Assembly: GCA_016931915.1 (NCBI GenBank)
Contig: JAFGDU010000111.1
Location: 1 to 46,692, forward strand
DNA: 46,692 nucleotides
Source of the DNA: Actinomycetota bacterium
Lineage (GTDB): Bacteria; Actinomycetota; Geothermincolia; Geothermincolales; RBG-13-55-18
Direction: 5' to 3'
In this document: positions 7,648-16,056 of the stretch, in pieces
How positions within the stretch are numbered: position 1 is the first letter of the stretch
Layout of the letters: each line of letters starts with the position of its first letter
The notes under the pieces: generated by a model
Told to the model about the DNA's origin: nothing
The model's database searches: none
The model's input: the letters and a program-made list of their open reading frames with translations, nothing else
Position numbers and translations under genes: made by a program

Positions 7648-8439
7648 ATGAGACAAGAGATGATAACTAGAGAGCCCGAAACGGAAGCGCAACCGACACC
7701 GATACTTTTCATCCACGGCGCCTGGCATGCTGCATGGTGCTGGGAAGAGAATTTCCTGCCCTATTTCGCTAGCCAGGGATATTCCTCCCATGCGCTGAGC
7801 CTGAGCAATCATGGTGGTAGTGATGGACGCAAGCGTCTGTTCTGGACCGGCATCAAGGACTACATCGAAGATGTGGCTGAAGCCGCGGCAAAGCTGGAGA
7901 AGCCGCCCGTTCTGGTGGGCCACTCCATGGGGGGATGGATTATCCAGAAGTACCTGGAGAGATATTCAGCTCCCGCAGTCGTTCTGCTAGCACCTGTGCC
8001 GGTGAAAGGATGCTTTCGTTTTGGCCTCCGCATGGCCCGCCATCAACCCCTTACTTATTTGAGAACTCTGGTGACACTCAACCCATATCTTGCCGTCGGC
8101 GATCCCGACTTGGCCAGATACTGGTTTTTCTCCGCGGATATGGACAAGGAAAAGCTCATGGAGTACTTCCCCAACCTGCAGAACGAATCCTATCGAGCCG
8201 TCCAGGAAATGTTCTTTTTCTCTCTTCCGAAACCACAGAAGGTAAAAAAGACACCTATGTTATTGCTCGACGCCGCCAACGATAGAACATTCACGGTAGA
8301 GGAGGAAAGGGAAACTGCACGTGCTTATGGAGCCCAGTTCGAGATCTTTCCTGGTATGGCCCACGATATGATGCTGGAGGAAGGTTGGCAGGACGTTGCG
8401 GATAAGATAATAGCCTGGCTTCGAGAACAGGGGCTTTAA
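7648..8439 (+). CDS. Alpha/beta-hydrolase fold protein
   Basis: A 263-residue alpha/beta hydrolase with oxyanion motif FIHGAWHAAWCW, nucleophile elbow GHSMGG, acid in LLDAANDRTF and histidine in GMAHDMML. The frame is open from 7516, but the ATG at 7648 follows a GAGGAG ribosome site (7634-7639) and gives a normal N-terminus. It probably forms a transcription unit with the hydrolase at 6621-7622 and the ATC-hydrolase-like gene at 8488. The core resembles small serine esterases and dienelactone-hydrolase-like enzymes. Substrate unknown. Confidence 0.85.
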   Translation: MRQEMITREPETEAQPTPILFIHGAWHAAWCWEENFLPYFASQGYSSHALSLSNHGGSDGRKRLFWTGIKDYIEDVAEAAAKLEKPPVLVGHSMGGWIIQKYLERYSAPAVVLLAPVPVKGCFRFGLRMARHQPLTYLRTLVTLNPYLAVGDPDLARYWFFSADMDKEKLMEYFPNLQNESYRAVQEMFFFSLPKPQKVKKTPMLLLDAANDRTFTVEEERETARAYGAQFEIFPGMAHDMMLEEGWQDVADKIIAWLREQGL

Positions 8440-8487
8440 TTCCAGCTGGTTAGATACGCAAGTGTATTGTGTAAAAGGGGGTGTGAA

Positions 8488-9294
8488 ATGGAAACCGCGA
8501 AATCCGGCAGCAACCTGCAGGAGGTGGAGATGCCTCCTCCGCAGGGAGAGGGGGCGGCGCTGTCGATCGGTTGGCCTATCGTCAAAGCGATGTCCCATTC
8601 ACTTTTCAGGGGTACCGGGATCCCGAGGGGCCTGGGGCTCCTGTTGAAGTCCAATACCTGGGACATGATGGCCAACAAGCCGCAGTGGCACCCCGAGTAC
8701 TTCGAGTTCAGCGACGATGAGCAGGAGCAGGTCTTCAAGGAAGTCTTCGATCTGATGAGGCCGACCATCATCTTGTACGACAACCTTAAGAAACACTACG
8801 GTGAGTACCTCGCGGACGAGATGATGTCCGCTGTTGCCATTCGCATCCAGCTGGGCTTTTTCCTGCTGTATTCCTATCCCGAGGACAGAACGGACATCGA
8901 CCAGTGGAGGCAGGCCATGGCGAATTATTTCAGTTCAAAAGCCTGGGAATCGACGCAATGGGTCTCCGAGGACAAGACCGAATACCGTATGCGCTGGACG
9001 AAGTGCGCACCTACGATGATACTGAAGGCCTACGGCCTGCATTCATACGCGAGATATGCCTGTCTGGCCCATCACATAGCCTTCGACTGCCTGGCTCCGG
9101 AGGTGATCTTCAGCGTTGCCAACACCATCGGAACAGGGGATCCCTACTGCGACTATCTGATCAGGATCCCCTTGAGCGAAGATGACAGGAAGGAGGAATC
9201 CGACTACGCCGACTGCTACAAAGTGGAAGGCGGCAGGGAAGCCGTCCGCCACTGGGAGGAGGTCTACAAGAGATTCGGCGACTTCAGGATCTGA
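8488..9294 (+). CDS. L-2-amino-thiazoline-4-carboxylate hydrolase-like protein
   Basis: A 268-residue soluble protein whose second half carries the pattern of the ATC-hydrolase-like family: HHIAFDCLAPE followed by TIGTGDPYCDYLIRI, with two conserved cysteines around a Gly-Asp. The same pattern closes the fusion protein at 3587-4750. Founding members hydrolyse a thiazoline to S-carbamoyl-cysteine, but most homologues are uncharacterised and are often found among anaerobic degradation genes. The ATG at 8488 follows AAAAGGGGGTG; a TTG at 8467 is also in frame but lacks a ribosome site. It is convergent with the operon ending at 9398. Confidence 0.7.
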   Translation: METAKSGSNLQEVEMPPPQGEGAALSIGWPIVKAMSHSLFRGTGIPRGLGLLLKSNTWDMMANKPQWHPEYFEFSDDEQEQVFKEVFDLMRPTIILYDNLKKHYGEYLADEMMSAVAIRIQLGFFLLYSYPEDRTDIDQWRQAMANYFSSKAWESTQWVSEDKTEYRMRWTKCAPTMILKAYGLHSYARYACLAHHIAFDCLAPEVIFSVANTIGTGDPYCDYLIRIPLSEDDRKEESDYADCYKVEGGREAVRHWEEVYKRFGDFRI

Positions 9295-9397
9295 CTCACA
9301 CCTTGGAATGACTTATCAATCAGTGCATTGAGACTGGACTAAGGAAAGCCTGGCGCGTGTCATTGGCGCAAGCGTCACATTCATACTGCGACGGCTA

Positions 9398-10159
9398 TTA
9401 AAACGCGATCTCCCACCCCAACTCGACGGCCGGGTCCTCGCTTATGAGCCACTCGCCGCCGCTCTTCTTCATCTTGATGGTCACTGGTTCCTCGGAGAAG
9501 TCTATGGTCGTCAATTCCTCCTCGGAGAGGACCTCGAGCGTTCCGCTGACGGTGACTACCTCGGCCCTGCTCTCGCTGATCTCGGTCACCTCGAACTCCA
9601 CGTCGGTTATGTCGATATCAGCCAGGTCAAAGGCTTCCTCGATGAGATCCTTGTAGTCCTCGATGTCGCTCTTTGTCATCTGTGATGTGTCCATGCATAC
9701 GATATATGCATCGATGTCCTCTTCCTGCATAGCGCGCACGTATTCCTGGGCCAGGACCAGCCTTGGGTCCTGCGTGGCTTCGGGCGCAGCCTCCTCGGCC
9801 TCGGTGCCGCCGGAGAAAGCAAGGAGCAGCGCGAGCACCACGATCGCCACGAGCTGGACGGCGACCACGATGCCAAGACCGAGATTGACTTTGCTTCGTC
9901 CCGCAGGCTTTGCCTGGGCCGCATCCGCCGGTGCTTGAGGTACGGGGACCTGCTGCGGGACCTCGGCCTTGGCTGCTTGTGGAGGCGGGGTTTCGGCCTG
10001 TTGTGGAGGCTGCGTCTCAGCGGCCGGCGGCGTGGGAGCGGCAGGGGGCGCCGGCTGCGCGGGAGCACCTTCCTCCTCCACCAGGCTGGCGCCGCAGTTT
10101 CTACAGAACCTGGCATCTGGATTGGGCAGCCGGAACCCGCAGTTTTCACAGAACCTCAT
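9398..10159 (-). CDS. Membrane-anchored zinc-ribbon protein
   Basis: A 253-residue protein with an N-terminal zinc ribbon (CENCG and CRNCG, residues 4-23). A Pro/Ala/Gln linker (about 30-88) and one membrane segment (about 93-115) follow. The C-terminal domain, about 135 residues and presumably outside the cytoplasm, contains TIDFSEEPVTIKMKKSGGEW. It is paralogous to the protein at 10831-11631, which has the same order of parts and a matching C-terminal end. The C-terminal domain looks like a small alpha+beta (NTF2/DUF4878-like) fold, but I do not assign it. It is third in a minus-strand operon after the lipoprotein gene. Confidence 0.8.
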   Translation of the reverse strand: MRFCENCGFRLPNPDARFCRNCGASLVEEEGAPAQPAPPAAPTPPAAETQPPQQAETPPPQAAKAEVPQQVPVPQAPADAAQAKPAGRSKVNLGLGIVVAVQLVAIVVLALLLAFSGGTEAEEAAPEATQDPRLVLAQEYVRAMQEEDIDAYIVCMDTSQMTKSDIEDYKDLIEEAFDLADIDITDVEFEVTEISESRAEVVTVSGTLEVLSEEELTTIDFSEEPVTIKMKKSGGEWLISEDPAVELGWEIAF

Positions 10160-10195
10160 ACCGTACGCCTTTCTTATCTGCCGCTAACGCCGCTT

Positions 10196-10816
10196 TCAGG
10201 GACTCATCTCCTTGACCTTCTTCCATTCGGTTCCCGCCTCGTACCCTTCCGCGTAACCCTCCGCCCAGCCATCGTCGAAGCCCCTGAGGTATTCCTCACT
10301 CATCCCCGTATTGACGGGTTTTTCCGTCTTTCCGCCATAGGCGCCATCATCAAACCCGGCGTTGTATCCCGGCTGTCTGGCGTCATTGAAACCCAGTTGA
10401 TAATCATCGAATATCTCTACATCGAGTCCGATATCGAGATCCTCTTCTTCACTTTCCTCCATACCTGTGGCGGGGAAATCCATGAATTCGGGCCATGCCT
10501 CATCGTAGCCCTCGTAGAATCCAGCTACGAAACCTTCCGTGTAGTCTTCCTTGTACTCAACACCGGAGACGTCTGGATTGTCGGGCCTGCGCCCATGCAA
10601 TAATTCCCCCGTTTCTTCGAAGTGATTCTTGTCCTTCTGGCCGCAATTATAGCCTTCAATAAGGCCAGCGTTATAACCTTGGTCACGCGTAAAGTAGTCA
10701 TGCATTTCCCCGGCATTCCCACATCCACAGCCCCCCACCAATGGCAGCGTAGCGAAAATCAGGAGGACTACAGCCAGGGGCAGCTTCTTTCTTATACGGA
10801 CAGATCCATCGAGCAT
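10196..10816 (-). CDS. Lipoprotein with G-x3-G / GY repeats
   Basis: A 206-residue predicted lipoprotein. A basic n-region (RIRKK) and hydrophobic core end in LVGGC with the lipid-accepting Cys30. The mature part is acidic and has recurring Gly-rich units: GYNAGLIEGYNCG, GFVAGFYEGYDEA, GYNAGFDDGAYGG and GFDDGWAEGYAEGYEAG. They resemble the deca-GX3 pattern of Yae1-like and surface proteins. The frame is open to 10882, but the ATG at 10816 has a GGAGAT ribosome site and leaves 14 bases to the upstream gene. It sits between two zinc-ribbon membrane paralogues, suggesting an envelope complex. Function unknown. Confidence 0.75.
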   Translation of the reverse strand: MLDGSVRIRKKLPLAVVLLIFATLPLVGGCGCGNAGEMHDYFTRDQGYNAGLIEGYNCGQKDKNHFEETGELLHGRRPDNPDVSGVEYKEDYTEGFVAGFYEGYDEAWPEFMDFPATGMEESEEEDLDIGLDVEIFDDYQLGFNDARQPGYNAGFDDGAYGGKTEKPVNTGMSEEYLRGFDDGWAEGYAEGYEAGTEWKKVKEMSP

Positions 10817-10830
10817 ATGCTTATCTCCGT

Positions 10831-11631
10831 TCACATCAGCTCGTCGCGCAGGTCGCGGAAGGGCTCCTTCACTAAATACCAAGTCCCGTTTTGCTTCTCC
10901 ATCTCGAAGGTAATCGGGTTCTTCGAGAAATCCACCGACATGTCCTCGGGTTGCAGTTCTATGGTCTCTATCACGTCCCCGCTGACGATGATCTCCATTT
11001 CTCCCTCCACTGCGGTCACCGCGGCGCTGTCACTTCCCCTCATGTCCGTCTCCAGCTCCAGGCCCGTTATCTTTATATCAGCCACTTCGAACAAGAGCGC
11101 CAGGATATCTTTCAAACTCATGTCCTTTACGGTGTCCGCAAGGGGCCCCGATGCCTCATCCCTCATCTTGTCCAGGTAGCCCTTCTCGAAACATGCGATA
11201 AAGGCGTCGGCATCCTCTTCCTCCAGGGAGCTGATCATATCCAGGGCCAACTCCTCGGGGCCGCTATCGGTCACTCCGACCTCCTGCTCGCCGTTCTGAT
11301 CCCCCTGCGCCGTTACCACTGTCGCCTCTTCCTCCCCCGACCACAAGGTCAGCCACAGCGCCAGCACGATGATAACCACGCTGAGGACCCCTACGGTAAT
11401 GCCCAGGATCAACGTGGTGGTGTTCTCCTTATCCGCGGCAGGCTTCGAGGGGGATACCGCCGAGGTTTGGGCAGGCGCCCCTTGGGGCGCCACATGTTGG
11501 GGAGCAGCCTGCCCGACAGCTGCCGGCTCCGGCGGTACCTGGTCCGCTTCGACCAGCTTTGACCCGCAATTCCTGCAGAATGTCGCCCCGGGGACTTGCT
11601 CCCTGGCGCCGCAATCCGGGCAGATCTTCAC
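10831..11631 (-). CDS. Membrane-anchored zinc-ribbon protein (paralogue)
   Basis: A 266-residue protein with GTG start after GGAAGGGGGA. It has a zinc ribbon (CPDCG and CRNCG, residues 4-23), a Pro/Ala/Gln-rich linker, a membrane segment at about 71-97 and a C-terminal domain ending near VDFSKNPITFEMEKQNGTWY. The latter is recognisably homologous to the end of the 9398-10159 protein. It is the first gene of the three-gene minus-strand operon. A cytoplasmic zinc ribbon joined through one helix to an outside domain suggests a sensor or scaffold, but that is inference. Confidence 0.8.
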   Translation of the reverse strand: MKICPDCGAREQVPGATFCRNCGSKLVEADQVPPEPAAVGQAAPQHVAPQGAPAQTSAVSPSKPAADKENTTTLILGITVGVLSVVIIVLALWLTLWSGEEEATVVTAQGDQNGEQEVGVTDSGPEELALDMISSLEEEDADAFIACFEKGYLDKMRDEASGPLADTVKDMSLKDILALLFEVADIKITGLELETDMRGSDSAAVTAVEGEMEIIVSGDVIETIELQPEDMSVDFSKNPITFEMEKQNGTWYLVKEPFRDLRDELM

Positions 11632-12046
11632 GCGCGATTCCCCCTTCCGGAAACCATGGATTTTCCTGTCCCTATACCTTCTCGCCTTACTTACCCCGTT
11701 AATATGTTATCCCAAAACACATTTCAGGTAAAAACCATATGGCCTCTATGCCGCCTGTGGGCTTCGCTTCATGACATGTAAGTTATCTTGCAGGAAGGCA
11801 TGCGCATACCCAGTGCGATGCTTGTGAAAAGCAACTATCGCCGGGTTTGCCGATTCACGTCTCTCGCAGATGCGTTTAAATTGCTAGAATTGATGCAGTT
11901 GGATCAGGTCCGGCTGGATGATGCATGGCCTTGAGTCCTGGAGCCGCAGCGATGGCGGTTCAGTCCAAAGCCTCAGAAACGACTTCGGGTGGGGTGGTGT
12001 GGAAAATGACGATCATCACCGGCAATATGTTAGAGGGTGAATACCT
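11632..12046. other. Intergenic region between divergent operons
   Basis: About 415 bases with no supportable gene. It should contain the promoters of the minus-strand zinc-ribbon operon and the plus-strand larC-like operon, but I see no clean consensus hexamer pair. The only clear signal is the ribosome site AGAGGGTGAATACCT just before the 12047 ATG. Confidence 0.5.
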
Positions 12047-12547
12047 ATGGAAGAAAAAGGGTGCCTGTACCTGCTGAAATTCGATCATCTCAGCGGGGAA
12101 GAGGTTGGATGTCTCGTCGAGATGCTGTACGACCGTGGAGCACACGACGTACAGGTCCTGCCGTCGATGACGAAGAAGAGCCGGCCGGGCTGTATCGTGC
12201 TGGTCGATGCGGATATGCCGGCTGAGAATATGTTGGCGCTGGCGCGGCAGTTCGGGATCTCCGGATTTCACCGTGTCGAGACGGTTCATCTCTTCGAGCA
12301 AGCATCGTATCAAACGCTGCCCCTTACCTTGCGTTATAAAGGGAGGTCGCTTGATGTAGAAATGCGCGTAAAGGTCATCGACGCTCCATCCGCCCTGACG
12401 CCGGTGAGACCGGAGTACGATGACCTGGTCGATCTTTGCAAGCGCATACGCGATACTCTCGGGGTGGAGACAGGGCTTCCGAGACTGCGCAGGCTCATCG
12501 AATCGCGGCTGGAGGCGGGAGAGCCGTTCGTCGTCGACCTGGACTGA
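12047..12547 (+). CDS. Stand-alone LarC C-terminal (LarC2-like) nickel-insertion domain protein
   Basis: A 166-residue protein matching the C-terminal half of LarC, the CTP-dependent nickel-insertion enzyme that makes the nickel-pincer nucleotide. LSGEEVGCLVEMLYDRGAHD corresponds to the family's DDMTGEQLG...L...GALDV region, TKKSRPG to MKKxRP, and RPEYDDLVDLC to the late EY..C motif. The Cys is present but some acidic residues of the usual N-terminal NIDDM motif are replaced (KFDHL). Typical LarC is about 400 residues in two parts, sometimes joined by a frameshift; no LarC1, LarB or LarE is seen here. It is followed after 13 bases by an unknown 620-residue protein. Confidence 0.75.
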   Translation: MEEKGCLYLLKFDHLSGEEVGCLVEMLYDRGAHDVQVLPSMTKKSRPGCIVLVDADMPAENMLALARQFGISGFHRVETVHLFEQASYQTLPLTLRYKGRSLDVEMRVKVIDAPSALTPVRPEYDDLVDLCKRIRDTLGVETGLPRLRRLIESRLEAGEPFVVDLD

Positions 12548-12560
12548 AAGGGGTGCCACT

Positions 12561-14423
12561 ATGCAACCGTCGGAGATCACCGAGATAATACTGTCTGACG
12601 TAGCCCTGCTTACCTGCGACCGTATCAACGCCCTGAAGGGCGGACACGGAGGTCTGCCCTTTGCTTTCCTGGGCGCCGCGAACACCATCGTGGAGGCCCT
12701 GCTGGCAGGCCGGGAAAGCCGCATCGAGAACGCCAATGCGCCGCATATACCCCTGGACGACCTCGTCGAACAGTGCGTATCCGCCGGAATAGCCGGGGGC
12801 GCCACTCCCTCCAACGCCGCGCTGATAGCCGCCCTGCTGCTGTACTTCAGCGGCACGCAGTCCCGGGCCGGCGTGCCCGCCGCCAATCGCAAACTGGGGG
12901 CGATGGCGCGACTGCACGCGGGGGTCGAACGCGGCGGGGTCGCAAACATGCCCACCCCCAAGATGGGCAACAAGATCTCGGGCTTCCCGGCGGTGGAGGC
13001 CCTCTACAGGGCCATGATGCGCAAGCGGCTGACGAGGGTGGACGGCGGCCTCCTGCCCCTGGGCAGCACCTCCGGTACTCCCTGGGGCCACAGCGCGCTG
13101 GGCGAGGACATAGTGATCCCGGACGTCGCCTTCAACGGCGCGCGGGTGGCCACCCGGGCCATGAAACGCGCCTACGCGGGGATCGGCCTGGCCCCCAGCC
13201 CTATCTTCAGCGCCATCTTCGGGGCGGCGGCGGTGGCCGAGGTCATCCATCCCGACGCCGCTGTGGACGAGAAGTACGGCCCCTACGGCAAGGCCGACTC
13301 AATCTACCTGGTCGGATTGGGGGCCAGCCGCGAGGCGGGCCTGGTCAAGGAGCTGCATATTCCCGGCACCGAGATAACCCTGGATACGGCGCGGGTCGTA
13401 GGCGACCTGGGCCTGATACTCAAGGACGTGGGCGCGCCCACGGTGGTGGGCATGATAGGCTTCTACGACCTCATGTCGAGCTTCGTCGAATCGGATTTCA
13501 TAATGCCCAACGCCATCGGGACCGTGAATCCCCCCATGGCCCATGTCCCCATATCGTACCTGCTGACGGCGATGGGCCTCCTGCTCCAGGATGGCAGCGA
13601 CGCGGCTTCCGCCGGGGCCCGGTTGAGGGAGGCGCGCATGTGGAAGTCCCTGGACGCGGAGACGTCCCTGGCATGCATGTATATCATGACCCGCAAGGGA
13701 GCGGAGTTGAGCGCCGGACCGGTGACGGACGCGCTTCTGGCGGCCTGCGAAGAGCCGGTGCGGGAAGCGGTGGCTCGCCGCATCGAGTCCACCACGCAAG
13801 CGTTCGCCGCGGGACGTGAGCTTGCGGATGTGGTACGCGCACTGGATGACGAGCGCAAAGCCGTGGTCGAGGAGAAGGCCGGGCTCATTTTCAGCGCCAT
13901 GACCGGCCAGGAGATAAAGATACGCTTCACCGCCGTCCGGCCCCAGGGGCGGCGCACGGACCCGTTCACCCGCAGATACCTCGGTTTCGACGGCTGTTTC
14001 GACGTGGAGGCATCGGTGGACGGCAAGGTGGAGACTATCTCAAACGTCTTCGCCGAGGCCCTTCCCCGTGTCATGCGGGGTGGTCTGAACCGGCTGAAGA
14101 GGCGTATGATGGCCGGCATGGGGCAGGCCATGGCCAGGCGAGGCAAGGTACCCAATATCATCCCCGGTCAGGAATGGTTGATACCCCATATGCTCGATAT
14201 TCCGCTCACCGTGGCCATCGTTGCCAGCCAGGAACTCACCTATGCCAGCAACTGCCTGTTGAACGTCGTCGTACCGGCCGCCGTTGCCGTTGCCGAGGGA
14301 AAGCACGAGCCAGAGGAAGCAGCGCGGATCGCGGAAGGGGCCGCTTATATCACCGCTACGATCCCCGGTGCGGTTGCGCGCGCCCGCAAGGTAGGAGAGA
14401 TGGTAGCCGGGACAGAATCGTAG
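12561..14423 (+). CDS. Uncharacterised 620-residue protein in larC-like operon
   Basis: I do not recognise the family. The protein is Ala/Gly-rich and probably cytoplasmic, with no signal peptide or obvious transmembrane helix. Gly-rich conserved-looking stretches include LKGGHGGLPFAFLGAANTIV (about 23-42), NMPTPKMGNKISGFP, LPLGSTSGTPWGHSALGED, IGTVNPPMAHVP and, near the end, NVVVPAAVAVAEGKHEPEEA. A His/Cys-rich metal motif is not evident and it lacks the LarA lactate-racemase His pattern. The ATG at 12561 follows GAAAGGGGTG and lies 13 bases after the LarC2-like gene, so the two are probably co-expressed and related in function. A nickel-cofactor enzyme or assembly factor is a guess only. 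Confidence 0.8.
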   Translation: MQPSEITEIILSDVALLTCDRINALKGGHGGLPFAFLGAANTIVEALLAGRESRIENANAPHIPLDDLVEQCVSAGIAGGATPSNAALIAALLLYFSGTQSRAGVPAANRKLGAMARLHAGVERGGVANMPTPKMGNKISGFPAVEALYRAMMRKRLTRVDGGLLPLGSTSGTPWGHSALGEDIVIPDVAFNGARVATRAMKRAYAGIGLAPSPIFSAIFGAAAVAEVIHPDAAVDEKYGPYGKADSIYLVGLGASREAGLVKELHIPGTEITLDTARVVGDLGLILKDVGAPTVVGMIGFYDLMSSFVESDFIMPNAIGTVNPPMAHVPISYLLTAMGLLLQDGSDAASAGARLREARMWKSLDAETSLACMYIMTRKGAELSAGPVTDALLAACEEPVREAVARRIESTTQAFAAGRELADVVRALDDERKAVVEEKAGLIFSAMTGQEIKIRFTAVRPQGRRTDPFTRRYLGFDGCFDVEASVDGKVETISNVFAEALPRVMRGGLNRLKRRMMAGMGQAMARRGKVPNIIPGQEWLIPHMLDIPLTVAIVASQELTYASNCLLNVVVPAAVAVAEGKHEPEEAARIAEGAAYITATIPGAVARARKVGEMVAGTES

Positions 14424-14707
14424 TCTCGATCGCTTCCTTCAGGCCGTCCGCGACCTCGCGAGCGAACGGCTTTTCGGGCGAGGGACTGAAAGAAGCAGCG
14501 AAGACGATTAAAATAAAGGGCGGGGCTGCAAGCGCGGGTCACGACACGCAAGGCGATGACAGGCGTTGAGGGTGGCCGGGCGAGAAAAGGCTCTCATTAC
14601 TGGAGAAATGGCATCTGCAGTGAATTGGCTTTTCTCCCGCACCCGAACGCATCAATATACGGACGGCTATCTTTATTACTCGACTTAGCTAGGGAGAGGG
14701 GTTGAAA

Positions 14708-15946
14708 ATGGATTTCGAGTTCGACGAAAGCCAGAAGATCTTCCGGGACAGCCTCAGGGAATTCCTGGACAAAGAGATCGCGCCGCTCGTGGACGAGCAG
14801 GAAAAGAAGGGGCCTATGAACAAGGAAGAGGCCCTGGACATCATGCGGAGGTTCAAAAAGATCGGTGTCGGGTTCGACGTGGAGAGCATGTCCGATATGG
14901 CCAGCGATCCATTGGCAGTGGGGATCATGGCCGAGGAGACCTTCCGGGTATGGCCGGCCGCTGCCGGCCTGGTCGGGCTGTCTTTTCCCGCGGCCCTGGT
15001 CAATATCGCCTCCGACGATATGCACGAGCGCCTGCTCCCCAAGCTCATGGCCAACGAGCTCATCGGATGCTATGCCATAACCGAGCCGGAGGCGGGCTCC
15101 GATAACCGGTCCATGCGCACCAGCGCGGTGCTGGACGGCGACTTCTACCGGGTGAACGGGACCAAGACCTGGATAACGAGTTCGCCTGTGGCCGACCTTT
15201 GCATGCTGGTCGCCAACGACGAAAAAGGAGAGAGGATATTCCTGCTCGTGGAGAAGGAGCAGTCGCCCTACGAGGTGAGCGACCTCCACAAGCTCGGATG
15301 GAGGGGAGCTCCCACCGGGGAGATATTCTTCGAGGACTGCCTGGTTCCCAAGGAGAACAACGTCATGAACATGGTGACCTCGGCCATGTCGGGGGACAGG
15401 CTGAAGAAGCTGATGGGAGACAATTACGATCCCGAGAAGGTGGCGAATTCCAAGTTCGCGAAGATGATGGGGACCATGGCTCCCGAGAACATGATCTTCG
15501 CTTTCCTGCGCAGCGGCATGGCCCTGGCGGCGGCCGGTATCGCCCAGGCGGCCCTGGACGCCTCCATAACCTTCGCCAGGGAGAGAACGCAGTTCGGCAA
15601 GCCCATCGGCAGGATGCAGCTCATCCAGGAGAAGCTCTACAACATGAAAGCTCTCACGGTCACCTCACGCCTCATGGCCTACTGGGCTTACAAGCTATCC
15701 ATGGACGCGGACCCGGAGGCCCGCATGGCTTCATCCCTCGCCAAGGGCTATGCATGCGAGGTGGCGGTTCAGGTCGCATCCGACGCTATCCAGATACACG
15801 GCGGCATAGGCCTGTCCGACGAATACCCGCTGGAGAGGTATTTCCGCGATGCGAGGATGCTCACCATCCCGGACGGCACGACCGAGATCCAGAAGCTGGT
15901 AGTGGGACGCGAGCTGCTGGGCAAGGGCTTTTCCGCGTATGTATAG
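14708..15946 (+). CDS. Acyl-CoA dehydrogenase (Asp at the catalytic-base position)
   Basis: A 412-residue acyl-CoA dehydrogenase, distinct from the pair at 229 and 4804. It has an N-terminal helical domain, the FAD-binding region CYAITEPEAGSDN followed by WITSSPVADLC, and a C-terminal RTQFGKPIGRMQ helix. The usual YEGT is PDGT (IPDGTTEIQKLVVGREL), placing Asp389 where Glu normally is. That variant occurs in some subgroups and may mean altered substrate geometry. The start is the ATG at 14708 after AGGGAGAGGGG; an in-frame TTG lies two codons upstream. Enoyl-CoA hydratase and SDR genes follow, a beta-oxidation-like set. Confidence 0.92.
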   Translation: MDFEFDESQKIFRDSLREFLDKEIAPLVDEQEKKGPMNKEEALDIMRRFKKIGVGFDVESMSDMASDPLAVGIMAEETFRVWPAAAGLVGLSFPAALVNIASDDMHERLLPKLMANELIGCYAITEPEAGSDNRSMRTSAVLDGDFYRVNGTKTWITSSPVADLCMLVANDEKGERIFLLVEKEQSPYEVSDLHKLGWRGAPTGEIFFEDCLVPKENNVMNMVTSAMSGDRLKKLMGDNYDPEKVANSKFAKMMGTMAPENMIFAFLRSGMALAAAGIAQAALDASITFARERTQFGKPIGRMQLIQEKLYNMKALTVTSRLMAYWAYKLSMDADPEARMASSLAKGYACEVAVQVASDAIQIHGGIGLSDEYPLERYFRDARMLTIPDGTTEIQKLVVGRELLGKGFSAYV

Positions 15947-16056
15947 AAGGGTGGCAAAGGAGTTTCTCCGCCGCCGGCTACTGGCGGTGGGAACTGTCAC
16001 TATATTCCTTGGCCAGGAAAAGAAGAAGCGGTGATCGACTTATGCATGAGAGCTAG

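Noticed and set aside
11960..12973. 337-codon minus-strand open frame over the larC-like gene and the start of the 620-residue gene
   Set aside because: Spans two plus-strand genes with good ribosome sites; composition is typical of a shadow.
12773..13819. 348-codon plus-strand frame within the 620-residue gene
   Set aside because: Arg/Gly-rich, no conserved motif, and the other frame is continuous with a good start.
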